DNA from: Alphaproteobacteria bacterium
Lineage (GTDB): Bacteria; Pseudomonadota; Alphaproteobacteria; RF32; CAG-977
DNA: 6,347 bases
Assembly (NCBI GenBank): GCA_017476085.1
Contig: JAFVEJ010000018.1
Location: forward strand, 1 to 6,347
Reading direction: 5' to 3'
Of the stretch, positions 1 to 6,144 are shown one piece after another. The number at the start of each line of letters is the position of its first letter. The first letter of the stretch is position 1. The notes under the pieces were generated by a model. That model saw only the letters and a program-made list of their open reading frames with translations, made no database searches and was not told the origin of the DNA. A program made the position numbers and the translations under genes.

Positions 1-286
1 CTTTAATGGCTATATGCGGATATTCATTGACAGCCTGTTCCTGGGTTAAAACGACTTCCGGCGTTTTCGACGATCCGACGACTGCTGCGGGCGCCGGAGC
101 GAAAGATTGTTCCGTTTTTTGAACGGCGGAAGGAACCGGAGCGGCCGGAGCGGTTTTCTGATTTTCCGGAACAACGGCTGTCGGCTGTTGAGCGGGCGGG
201 AAACGCGCGTCAACCGCAAAGAGAAAGACCGCCGAAAAAACAATGGCTAAGATCAAGTTCTTTTTTTCTAAATTATTTTTTTCCAT
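1..286 (-). CDS. yidC: Membrane protein insertase YidC, N-terminal part (3' end beyond window)
   Basis: YidC inserts and folds inner-membrane proteins, alone or with SecYEG. Only the first 95 codons are present. I translated them by hand from the ATG at 286. Residues about 10-24 (NLILAIVFSAVFLFA) form the N-terminal signal-anchor helix, preceded by a charged, Lys-rich N-terminus. Residues about 28-78 are a Pro/Ala/Val-rich linker. NEYPHIAIK near the edge matches the place where the periplasmic beta domain of Gram-negative YidC usually begins. The start is supported by AAGGTGA at 291-297, five to six bases upstream of ATG. The gene follows yidD by 21 bp and rnpA and rpmH before that, which is the conserved neighbourhood of yidC. 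The catalytic membrane core is not visible, so the call rests on the anchor, linker and context. Confidence 0.88.
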   Translation of the reverse strand, partial: MEKNNLEKKNLILAIVFSAVFLFAVDARFPPAQQPTAVVPENQKTAPAAPVPSAVQKTEQSFAPAPAAVVGSSKTPEVVLTQEQAVNEYPHIAIK

Positions 287-307
287 CAGTTCACCTTTTT
301 TACAAAC

Positions 308-988
308 TTATCCTTCGGGTACGGGATCTGCACCCGATCCGCCCCAAGGATTGCAGCTTAAAATACGCTTTATTGTCAGCCATGACCCTTTCCAAAAGCC
401 GAAACGTTCCAAAGCTTGAATCCCGTAAGAAGAGCAAGTCGGCGTGTATCGGCATTTCCCCGGAAGATGAGGCGATATTTTAGCTTGGTATAAACGGATT
501 AGCCAAATTAAAAAGCGGGTCGGGGGGCTGATTTTTTGTTGTGCCGGAATTAATTCTGTTTTTTCCGCTTCAACGGTTTGATTTTTTGTATCGGCCGTTT
601 TTATCCGGTCCGCAGGACATACGGCAAAAATGCCGAAGCTTAATACAGCGGCAAAAACGGTAAAACAAACCGCATACAAAGTTCGCCGGCGCTTGATTTG
701 AAAAACGGGCCCTTCATGCTTCGGCGGAACGGGATCATATCCCGAACCTCCGAAAGGCTGGCAGTGCAGCAACCGTTTGACAATCAACCAAGAGCCGTAC
801 AAAGCTCCGTGAACGCGCAGCGCTTCCAACGCGTAAGCCGAACAAGTCGGCGTAAAACGGCAACATGCCGGTTTCAAAGGAGAAATGACCTTTCTGTAAA
901 ACAAAATCAACCCGCTCAATATCCGAGCCGGCCATGAAAGCTTTTCCTGCTTATTTGTTTGATTTTCCTGAGAGGATGAGGCTGTCAT
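308..988 (-). CDS. yidD: Tandem-duplicated YidD: two membrane-insertion-efficiency-factor domains in one protein
   Basis: YidD is a small membrane-associated protein that assists YidC-dependent insertion. This 226-residue ORF holds two full copies. Copy 1 spans residues 21-90, with [10 protein letters not shown] at 43-52, GSW at 65-67 and a GGSGYDPVP end. Copy 2 spans residues 157-226, with [10 protein letters not shown] at 179-188, GSW at 201-203 and GGSGADPVP. Aligned by hand without gaps, the copies share about 37 of 70 residues, and both keep the family Cys, Pro, Gly and DPVP signature. Between them lie a basic stretch (KRRR, 99-102), a hydrophobic helix (about 103-124) and a polar linker. 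Usual YidD length is 70-85 residues. The start ATG at 988 lies inside rnpA (38-bp overlap) and has AGGA about seven bases upstream, suggesting translational coupling. yidC follows after 21 bp. I see no frameshift between the copies. Confidence 0.93.
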   Translation of the reverse strand: MTASSSQENQTNKQEKLSWPARILSGLILFYRKVISPLKPACCRFTPTCSAYALEALRVHGALYGSWLIVKRLLHCQPFGGSGYDPVPPKHEGPVFQIKRRRTLYAVCFTVFAAVLSFGIFAVCPADRIKTADTKNQTVEAEKTELIPAQQKISPPTRFLIWLIRLYQAKISPHLPGKCRYTPTCSSYGIQALERFGFWKGSWLTIKRILSCNPWGGSGADPVPEG

Positions 989-1340
989 TCAATTCCTGTT
1001 TAATTTCGGTCAAAGCGAATTTTAATTCTTTGTATAGCTTTTTATAAGGGATGTCCAGTGTCGCATGACGCGCAATGATAACATAATCACAACCGATAAC
1101 GGCTTCAAGGGGCATTAATTCCCGGCAAACGGCTCTTAAACGGCGCTTGGCTCGATTTCGGCAAACGGCATTTCCTATTTTTTTGGAAGCGGTATATCCG
1201 ATTCGATAAACGGCTGCCGGAAAAGAGCGGCGGGACACCGCTGCCTGCAATACAAAACCGGACCTTACAGCCTTATACCCGTTCCGGGTGACATGAAGAA
1301 AGTCCGGTCTTTTCTTGATTAAAATCAGTTTGCCTGACAT
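951..1340 (-). CDS. rnpA: Ribonuclease P protein component
   Basis: This is the protein subunit of RNase P, which binds the catalytic RNA and helps trim 5' leaders from pre-tRNAs. The protein is 129 residues, normal for the family. The diagnostic motif is the basic helix [18 protein letters not shown] at about residues 53-70, containing the family RNR signature. The preceding IGYTASKK matches the usual region before it, and the N-terminal [13 protein letters not shown] is typical. It follows rpmH by 23 bp. No strong Shine-Dalgarno is visible before the ATG at 1340; the leader is GC-rich (AGCGGGT), so expression may be weak or coupled to rpmH. The 3' end overlaps yidD by 38 bp. The last roughly 20 residues are the least conserved-looking part. 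Confidence 0.96.
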   Translation of the reverse strand: MSGKLILIKKRPDFLHVTRNGYKAVRSGFVLQAAVSRRSFPAAVYRIGYTASKKIGNAVCRNRAKRRLRAVCRELMPLEAVIGCDYVIIARHATLDIPYKKLYKELKFALTEIKQELNDSLILSGKSNK

Positions 1341-1363
1341 ACCCGCTGATCCCGCGGGGATGA
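1341..1363 (-). promoter_or_regulatory. rpmH-rnpA intercistronic spacer with two alternative short hairpins
   Basis: The spacer can form a 5-bp stem ATCCC/GGGAT with loop CGC (1349-1361). Alternatively it can form a 5-bp stem CCCGC/GCGGG with a 7-base loop (1342-1358) that ends one base before the rnpA ATG. The two share bases and exclude each other. The second would occupy the spot where a Shine-Dalgarno should sit. L34 is needed far more than RnpA, so such a structure could lower rnpA translation. This is inference from the sequence only. Confidence 0.35.
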
Positions 1364-1498
1364 TTAAACGGCTAAACGCTTGCGGCCTTTACGGCGGCGA
1401 TTGTTTAAAACCTTGCGTCCTCCGACTGTAGCCATGCGGGTACGAAACCCATGACGGCGAGTCCGGACGATTTTACTGGGTTGATATGTACGTTTCAT
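1364..1498 (-). CDS. rpmH: 50S ribosomal protein L34
   Basis: L34 is a small basic protein of the large ribosomal subunit. I translated 44 residues by hand from the ATG at 1498 to the TAA at 1364-1366. The protein begins [18 protein letters not shown] and continues with [13 protein letters not shown] and a basic tail ending KGRKRLAV. These are the conserved L34 blocks, and the length is exactly right. The 44-residue length and GRKRLAV ending resemble alphaproteobacterial L34 more than the 46-residue E. coli form. GGAG lies about eight bases upstream of the ATG. A clear promoter sits about 37-65 bp upstream. It is the first gene of the rpmH-rnpA-yidD-yidC cluster. Unlike many bacteria, dnaA is not next to it on the other side. 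Confidence 0.98.
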   Translation of the reverse strand: MKRTYQPSKIVRTRRHGFRTRMATVGGRKVLNNRRRKGRKRLAV

Positions 1499-1534
1499 GG
1501 ACAGCTCCGTTTCATAATCAAAATTGAGTACCTT

Positions 1535-1563
1535 CATATACCCTTTTCATGAACCGGAGTCAA
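1535..1563 (-). promoter_or_regulatory. Sigma70-type promoter of the rpmH-rnpA-yidD-yidC operon
   Basis: Read on the minus strand, a -35 TTGACT (1558-1563) is followed after exactly 17 bp by a -10 TATATG (1535-1540). The predicted transcription start is near 1528, giving a short leader of about 30 bases before rpmH. The -35 matches TTGACA at five of six positions and spacing is ideal. The element begins only 28 bp past the stop of the upstream hydrolase gene, and no terminator is visible between them, so some read-through from that gene is possible. Confidence 0.7.
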
Positions 1564-1590
1564 GAAGCCTTTCTTTTTTTTGTGCATTTT

Positions 1591-2367
1591 TTAACTGTGC
1601 CGCCGGATAAAACGGCAAACGGCGTCGCAAACTTTATGCTCCAATCCGAAGTGAACGGAATCGGCTTGTGTCATTTCAACGGGCATTTTAAGCAGCCGCA
1701 GCTGCGCCGCGGAAAAGTAATCGACGGTTTTCGGAAAAATTTCATCGTACTTGCCCCGCGCAAGCAAAACCGGAATCGGAGGAATTGAAGCGGCTTCAGG
1801 TGTATTCAAACGATCGGCTTCGTTGATGCCGGCACCGATGATAATCAGCCCTCCCAAAAAGCTGTTTGTCTTATCTTGGTGCAGTTCTTTGCGAAACAGA
1901 ACCATATCGTAGGCGGTAATTCCTCCTTGGGAAATGCCAGCCAGAAAACAATCGGACAAAGCAAGATTGTATTTTTGCGCCTGCTGCATGAAAAAGTGAT
2001 TTAAAAGCCGCGCCGTTTTTTGAATGTGAGGCGTGCTTTCCCGCATTTGTTTCTGTTTTTCGGCCGGCGCGTAATAAGGCATAAAAGAATACAACCTTCC
2101 GTCCGCATCGGCGGTTTCGGGCAAAGGATACCATTGACGGTGCTGCGGATCGTTTGCAGGAGGAACGGTTTGCGTGCCGTTCGGGACCAATACGACGGTT
2201 TGCGGACAGGCGGCGCATATTTTTTTTGCAAAATCCATATTGGATTGGGCGTCTCCCATATAACCGTGCAGCAAAACAACCATTTTGCGGACAGATTCTT
2301 TAGTCGGTTTAATGCCTGTCCCGGATAAGTTTCCGCAGTTCCAACAAAACGTTTCACAATCAATCAT
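1591..2367 (-). CDS. Alpha/beta-hydrolase, phospholipase/carboxylesterase family (serine esterase)
   Basis: This is a predicted serine hydrolase of 258 residues. The order of landmarks fits the phospholipase/carboxylesterase (Abhydrolase_2) family. VVLLHGYMGDAQSNM at about 30-44 gives the oxyanion-hole HG. GISQG at 144-148 is the nucleophile elbow (Ser146). Asp208 lies in ARGKYDEIFP, and His239 in DSVHF completes a plausible triad. His244 is an alternative. The insert at about 75-115 (QWYPLPETADADG onward) is the usual lid-side region. There is no signal peptide, so a cytoplasmic enzyme is likely; the substrate is unknown. The first 11 residues contain three Cys (4, 8, 11), unusual but not clearly a metal site. 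The ATG at 2367 has only a weak GAGA upstream. The next Met (29) falls too close to the first strand, so I keep 2367. It is divergent from the metalloregulator gene. Confidence 0.85.
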   Translation of the reverse strand: MIDCETFCWNCGNLSGTGIKPTKESVRKMVVLLHGYMGDAQSNMDFAKKICAACPQTVVLVPNGTQTVPPANDPQHRQWYPLPETADADGRLYSFMPYYAPAEKQKQMRESTPHIQKTARLLNHFFMQQAQKYNLALSDCFLAGISQGGITAYDMVLFRKELHQDKTNSFLGGLIIIGAGINEADRLNTPEAASIPPIPVLLARGKYDEIFPKTVDYFSAAQLRLLKMPVEMTQADSVHFGLEHKVCDAVCRFIRRHS

Positions 2368-2390
2368 TTTTTTTCTCGATAGTCCGTTCC

Positions 2391-2419
2391 TTGATTTTTA
2401 TACGCATTTTAAGTATGCT
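2391..2419 (+). promoter_or_regulatory. Candidate promoter of the DtxR/MntR-type regulator gene
   Basis: TTGATT (2391-2396) and TATGCT (2414-2419) are separated by 17 bp, each matching consensus at four of six positions. The predicted start near 2426 gives a leader of about 20 bases. The Shine-Dalgarno AAGGA (2434-2438) follows, eight bases before the ATG at 2447. The -10 lies inside an imperfect dyad, which would allow repression by an autoregulator. Confidence 0.45.
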
Positions 2420-2426
2420 TGAAAAA
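2396..2426. promoter_or_regulatory. Imperfect inverted repeat, possible metalloregulator operator
   Basis: The arms GCAT (2404-2407) and ATGC (2415-2418) pair around a centre at 2411, with flanking A/T pairs at 2402/2420 and T-run/A-run pairs at 2396-2399/2423-2426. Several internal positions do not match. It covers the -10 of the regulator promoter and the spacer of the hydrolase promoter. DtxR/MntR proteins bind palindromes as dimers, often at their own promoters. I do not recognise it as a known MntR or DtxR box. Confidence 0.25.
2397..2425 (-). promoter_or_regulatory. Candidate promoter of the hydrolase gene
   Basis: On the minus strand, TTTTCA (2420-2425) and TATAAA (2397-2402) are separated by 17 bp. 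The -10 matches the consensus at five of six positions, the -35 at four. The transcription start would be near 2390, leaving about 23 bases before the ATG. It overlaps the regulator's promoter on the other strand. Promoter-like words are common in AT-rich spacers, so this is tentative. Confidence 0.4.
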
Positions 2427-2446
2427 TAAAAACAAGGATAAAAAGC

Positions 2447-3112
2447 ATGACGGCAGTTACTTCGCGGCTGGAAGATTATTTGGAAGCTTTATTTCTTCTG
2501 GAAACAACCGGTAATAAACAAACGGTAACGGCTTTGGCGGAAAATTTGAAGCTGACAAAAGGAACCATTGCAACCGTGATAAAAAAAATGGCGGAGCAGG
2601 AGCTTGTTTCCCATGAATCGTATGGGGCTATCCGTTTGACGCCAAAGGGTCGGAAAATCGGTTGGCAGGTTTATATGAAGCATGAAAGGCTGACTTCCTT
2701 TTTCCATGATTTTTTAGGGCAGGACGAAATACGTTCCGAAGAAATAGCATGTTTGATTGAGCATCATTTGGACGGAGCGGCCGCTAATCGCTTTTTTAAT
2801 TTGATTCATTTTTTGCAGCAGGCTCAAACGGAAAAAAAAGAGTGGATGAATGAGCTCTTCCTTTCTTTGGAAAATTCCGTTCGTTTGCCTGTGCCGCTGA
2901 CTTTGGCGGTTTCCGATCAAACAAGCGGATGTGTTTGCCGATTAACCGGAACGGACAGTTTAACATTTAAATTGGAACGGTCAGGAATAAAAAAAGGCGC
3001 TTTTCTTAATGATATTTCCTGCAGTGTAAAAACGGGAGAATACACGGCAATTCTTAACGGCAAACCGATTCTTTTAAATTCGGCCGACGCTGCGACAATA
3101 TGGATTGTTTAA
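2447..3112 (+). CDS. DtxR/MntR-family metal-dependent transcriptional regulator with FeoA-like C-terminal domain
   Basis: DtxR/MntR proteins are cytoplasmic dimers that bind DNA when loaded with Fe2+ or Mn2+ and control metal uptake genes. This protein is 221 residues, close to DtxR length. Residues 8-70 are the winged helix: EDYLEALFLL, then TALAENLKLTKGTIATVIKK as the helix-turn-helix and GAIRLTPKG as the wing. Residues about 72-145 form the dimerisation and metal-binding region. Residues 150-221 are FeoA/SH3-like (RLTGTDSLTFKLERSGIKKG). By alignment to known families, metal ligands would be Asp10, Glu13, His79, Cys102, Glu105 and His106. Asp10 is the MntR-type residue, while Cys102 is the DtxR/IdeR-type residue, so metal preference is uncertain. 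DtxR's ancillary-site Glu83 and His98 are Thr and Glu here. AAGGA supports the start. No metal transporter gene is in the window, so targets are unknown. Confidence 0.9.
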   Translation: MTAVTSRLEDYLEALFLLETTGNKQTVTALAENLKLTKGTIATVIKKMAEQELVSHESYGAIRLTPKGRKIGWQVYMKHERLTSFFHDFLGQDEIRSEEIACLIEHHLDGAAANRFFNLIHFLQQAQTEKKEWMNELFLSLENSVRLPVPLTLAVSDQTSGCVCRLTGTDSLTFKLERSGIKKGAFLNDISCSVKTGEYTAILNGKPILLNSADAATIWIV

Positions 3113-3118
3113 ACAAAG

Positions 3119-4243
3119 TTATTTTCGTTTTTTTGCAGTTTCTTTTGAATGCGTGTTCTTTTTTGAGGAAGCCTTTTTTTCTTTGTTGGCCGTTTCTTTT
3201 TTCTCCGGTTCGGTTTTTTCTTCGGGAATGGACAGAAAAGGCAGCAAAGAAGAAACTTTTTCCGTCGGCATCAGATACAGCCATTTGCTGTGCAGCGCTT
3301 CCAATTCGGCTGCTTCGCGGCGGGTGTCTTCATCCGCTTTATCCGCGGTGGCAAAGGAAACGGCTGCGTACGCCTTAGACTCTTTCAGATAAAGAAACAG
3401 ATATATATTCAGGCCGTCTCCCGTTTCAATCAGCAGGGATGTAAAAGATATGTCCTGTGCCAAAGAAGCAGTTCGCGGAACGGCGCTTTCAAAATCAAAA
3501 GACGTTAAGGCGGCTTCCATTTTCTTTATGAAATCGGGAGATGTCAACAAGTAGGCGTCCGACATAAAAGATGCCAACATCGGCAATGCGGGTTCTGAGC
3601 GTTTATAGATAATTTCCCGCGTTTTCGATCCGTCAACAACCGTAACGGCGGACGCTCTGCCTTTGATCAAAGGTAAAATACGCGTTGACAGCCATGAACG
3701 ATCGTTTCCCGTTACGTCAACATTTCCCCTCACCAGCCAGGATTGGGCTTCATCGGGGAAACGTACAAAATATCCCTGGCCGTTCCAAGTGATTCCGCTG
3801 ATGTTTTTACCAACCAGCAAACTGGTTATTTTTTCACCCTCTTTGTCTAGCAGAGTAACCAAATAAGATTTTGATTTTTCAGAAGAATTGTCTTCTACCT
3901 GCAAATCGGAATAAAATTCCGGCAAAGCTGTTTTCGGTTCGATTTTTTCCAAATGAGCCAGACCGATCAAAGCATTTCTGATCCGTTCCTTGTCCGCCGG
4001 ATAGCCGTTGACTTCCATCAAAGTCCAATCGCCGCCGCTGTCTTTCAGAAAAGTCAGCGTTTTTCCCGTATGCTCAATGGAAATAACTTCCACCTCATTG
4101 ATTTTTTCCATTAAACCGGGTAAAAGAGGTTCTCCGAAAAAAGTTCCGGCAGAATATTTAGGCGTCAATATCCATACGGTAACCGCCGAAATTAAGCAAA
4201 GAGCCGTTGCAATTAAAAGTTTGTAAAAAGAACGCGGATTCAT
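3119..4243 (-). CDS. DUF4340-family membrane-anchored protein, ABC-complex partner
   Basis: This 374-residue protein has one N-terminal membrane helix (about 8-26, after a short basic N-terminus) and a long soluble body predicted outside the cytoplasm. The body shows the repeated layout typical of DUF4340 proteins: VEVISIEHTGKTLTFLKDSG followed by WTLMEVNGYPADKERI, then LLVGK..SG..WNGQGYFVRF and a WLVRG segment. Such proteins are commonly encoded after a GldG-like gene, as here. Biochemical function is unknown. Residues 341-374 are a Lys/Glu/Ser/Thr-rich tail (12 Lys in 34) that looks disordered. The start is well supported: AAGGA (4252-4256) overlaps the stop codon of the preceding gene, 12 bp before this ATG, so translation is probably coupled. 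The 3' end faces the regulator gene with a 6-bp gap and no visible terminator. Confidence 0.85.
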   Translation of the reverse strand: MNPRSFYKLLIATALCLISAVTVWILTPKYSAGTFFGEPLLPGLMEKINEVEVISIEHTGKTLTFLKDSGGDWTLMEVNGYPADKERIRNALIGLAHLEKIEPKTALPEFYSDLQVEDNSSEKSKSYLVTLLDKEGEKITSLLVGKNISGITWNGQGYFVRFPDEAQSWLVRGNVDVTGNDRSWLSTRILPLIKGRASAVTVVDGSKTREIIYKRSEPALPMLASFMSDAYLLTSPDFIKKMEAALTSFDFESAVPRTASLAQDISFTSLLIETGDGLNIYLFLYLKESKAYAAVSFATADKADEDTRREAAELEALHSKWLYLMPTEKVSSLLPFLSIPEEKTEPEKKETANKEKKASSKKNTHSKETAKKRK

Positions 4244-4255
4244 AGGGCGTTTCCT

Positions 4256-6142
4256 TTATCTGGCCTGTGTTCGTCTGACGCGTCTGCGCCAAGCGATAAA
4301 CAGAGCGATGATCACTAATAAGGCGGGAACAAAAACAACGTTTATCAAAATTAACGCGGATTGCAGCGCAAGGATATCCCGGCTTAAAACATTTTGAACG
4401 GCGCGCAGAGCCGATCTTAAATCGATAATGCGCTTTTGCAGCGTTTGAATTTCCGTTTTGTCTTCCTGCGATAAAAGCTCTTTGTTTCCTTTAGACGATT
4501 GCTCGGTTAATTCTTTCAGTCTGTTTTGGGCTTTTTGCAGTTCATAAAACAAAATGGCTTCCTGTTCGCGGTATTGTCGTCCGGCATTCAGCGCCATATT
4601 TTCAATGACGGTGAAAGGACGGCGCCATTCCGCTTTTGATCTTAAATCAATCAGCGAAGTCGCTCCGCTTAAATTATCCAACGCATTTACGATTAAATCC
4701 GCATTGCCGGCAAAAGGATATAATTGTTCAACGCCCAGCATATCCGTTTTTGTCGTCCAGAATTTGTCAGCCAGAAAATCACTGTCCGCAATCATAATGA
4801 TATTAACCGGAGTGGCGGCTTTTTCGATGTGAGCCTCCGTCCTTTGTTTCAGGAAGTTGCGAACGGGGGCTTTTTCAAAGGCGCTGCGGGGCGTTCCTTT
4901 GATTCTCAGTCCCAAAATCATATTTTTATTACTGGGCTTAAAATCGCGCAACATCGTGCCCGGATCCGGAGATAACCCCAGGACGGTGTTCATCAGTTCC
5001 GATTCTTTGGATGAAAAGATTAACGGAGTAATTGTCAGATCATCTGTTTTTTTTGTCACGTTGAATGAGCCGGCATAAGATAAGTTTATCTGAGCAATCG
5101 CGTTGGTGACGGGATCTTCGGGACTGAGGTATTTTTCATTAATTCCCAGCCATGGCGGAAATTTGATCTGCAGCGCTTTATCTTTTTCGGTGTGGGAAAC
5201 GGTTCGGGCCAAAGTCGTATCTGCGACGAACTGCTGCGGATCAAAGGAAATTCCCCAGTTCGTTAACAGCTTGTTGATATCCGGACGAATGGAATAAGGG
5301 ACTTCACCCAATGCCACTTCGATTTCTGAAAAAGGATCTATCAACACCAACATATTGCCGCCGCGCATAATATATTGGTCAATGGCATACATTGTTTCTT
5401 CGTTGAATTTTTTCGGATTGACCAACATCAGTACGTCAATGTCCGAAGGAATATCCAATGTCTGGCGGGAAATAAACCGGACATTGAAAATGTCGCGGAC
5501 GACGTTCATTATTGCCCAACGGGGATGATATTTAGGGTACATCAGCTGCGGTTCGCCGCGTCCGTCGATCGGCAATGTGCTGATGATGCCGATTGTCGGT
5601 CGTTTGGCGCGTGTCAAATCCGTTAAATATTTTGTGATGTCGTATTCCAAAAATCTTTCGCGCGAAGGATCCAACAGGGCGATTGTTCTTCTGCGGTCGG
5701 AAGAATTGGAAATGGTCATACCGATATAGACATATTCCGATGAATTGCCGACGGGAATGCCTTTTAATCCGTAAGCCAAAGCCTCGTCTTCTTTTTTGGA
5801 AAAAGGTTCGGGATCGATAACTTCCAGACGGATTGTTCCGTCGGATGCGGAAACATATTGTTCCAACAGTTCTATGACGCGGACGGCATAAGTCGCATGA
5901 ATTTGGGAAACTTTAGCCAGTTTGCCGGACAGATAAAAGCGAATGGTGATCGGTTCTTTGATCTGTTTGATGGCGCGCAAAGATCCTTCCGACAGCGAAT
6001 ACAATTTGGTTTGTGTTAAATCCAACCGGTAGCTTTTAAGGGTGAATGCGGCGATAACGTTTATGCTGAAAAACAGAATGACGGCTAAAACCAGCCCGAT
6101 CACTCCCAGTGAGTTTCTGTCAAAATCGGATATTTTTTTCAT
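4256..6142 (-). CDS. GldG-like ABC transporter auxiliary protein
   Basis: This is the extracytoplasmic auxiliary component of a GldA/F/G-type ABC complex. GldG is needed for gliding in Bacteroidetes; homologues in non-gliding bacteria have no assigned substrate. From the ATG at 6142 it has 628 residues. A membrane helix lies at about 12-35, followed by the family motif LDLTQTKLYSLSEGS. A large soluble domain follows, with LLDPSRERFLEYDITKYL, a GGNMLVLIDPF segment, IMIADSDFLAD and NADLIVNALDNLSG, which match the ABC_transp_aux layout. Residues about 520-590 are predicted coiled coil, then a C-terminal helix (about 595-618) and a basic cytoplasmic tail (RRRVRRTQAR). A TTG at 6148 would add two residues, but AAGGCGG (6150-6156) sits seven bases before the ATG and only one before the TTG, so ATG is preferred. 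It follows the permease stop by 2 bp and precedes the DUF4340 gene by 12 bp. Confidence 0.9.
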   Translation of the reverse strand: MKKISDFDRNSLGVIGLVLAVILFFSINVIAAFTLKSYRLDLTQTKLYSLSEGSLRAIKQIKEPITIRFYLSGKLAKVSQIHATYAVRVIELLEQYVSASDGTIRLEVIDPEPFSKKEDEALAYGLKGIPVGNSSEYVYIGMTISNSSDRRRTIALLDPSRERFLEYDITKYLTDLTRAKRPTIGIISTLPIDGRGEPQLMYPKYHPRWAIMNVVRDIFNVRFISRQTLDIPSDIDVLMLVNPKKFNEETMYAIDQYIMRGGNMLVLIDPFSEIEVALGEVPYSIRPDINKLLTNWGISFDPQQFVADTTLARTVSHTEKDKALQIKFPPWLGINEKYLSPEDPVTNAIAQINLSYAGSFNVTKKTDDLTITPLIFSSKESELMNTVLGLSPDPGTMLRDFKPSNKNMILGLRIKGTPRSAFEKAPVRNFLKQRTEAHIEKAATPVNIIMIADSDFLADKFWTTKTDMLGVEQLYPFAGNADLIVNALDNLSGATSLIDLRSKAEWRRPFTVIENMALNAGRQYREQEAILFYELQKAQNRLKELTEQSSKGNKELLSQEDKTEIQTLQKRIIDLRSALRAVQNVLSRDILALQSALILINVVFVPALLVIIALFIAWRRRVRRTQAR

Positions 6143-6144
6143 TG

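Noticed and set aside
46..243. 65-codon minus-strand ORF with Arg-rich product
   Set aside because: It is out of frame with yidC and lies wholly inside its N-terminal coding region; the Arg/Pro/Ser bias is typical of a shadow frame.
1571..1590. T-rich run (plus strand) between hydrolase and rpmH as a terminator
   Set aside because: On the transcribed minus strand it is an A-run with no preceding GC hairpin, the wrong polarity for an intrinsic terminator of the hydrolase gene.
1549..1788. 79-codon plus-strand ORF
   Set aside because: It runs antisense across the 3' end of the hydrolase gene and the rpmH promoter; no recognisable domain or ribosome binding site.
1871..2363. Two minus-strand ORFs overlapping the hydrolase gene in other frames
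   Set aside because: The hydrolase frame has a clear catalytic layout; the others have Arg-rich low-information products.
3105..3116. Perfect 12-bp palindrome TTGTTTAAACAA at the regulator stop codon, followed by T-rich sequence; possible bidirectional terminator
   Set aside because: It is AT-rich with no loop, so it would form a very weak hairpin, and the T-run on the plus strand is not directly adjacent.
3100..3392. Two overlapping plus-strand ORFs with hydrophobic N-termini after the regulator gene
   Set aside because: They are antisense to the DUF4340 gene. The Phe-rich sequences are the complement of its Lys/Glu-rich tail codons.
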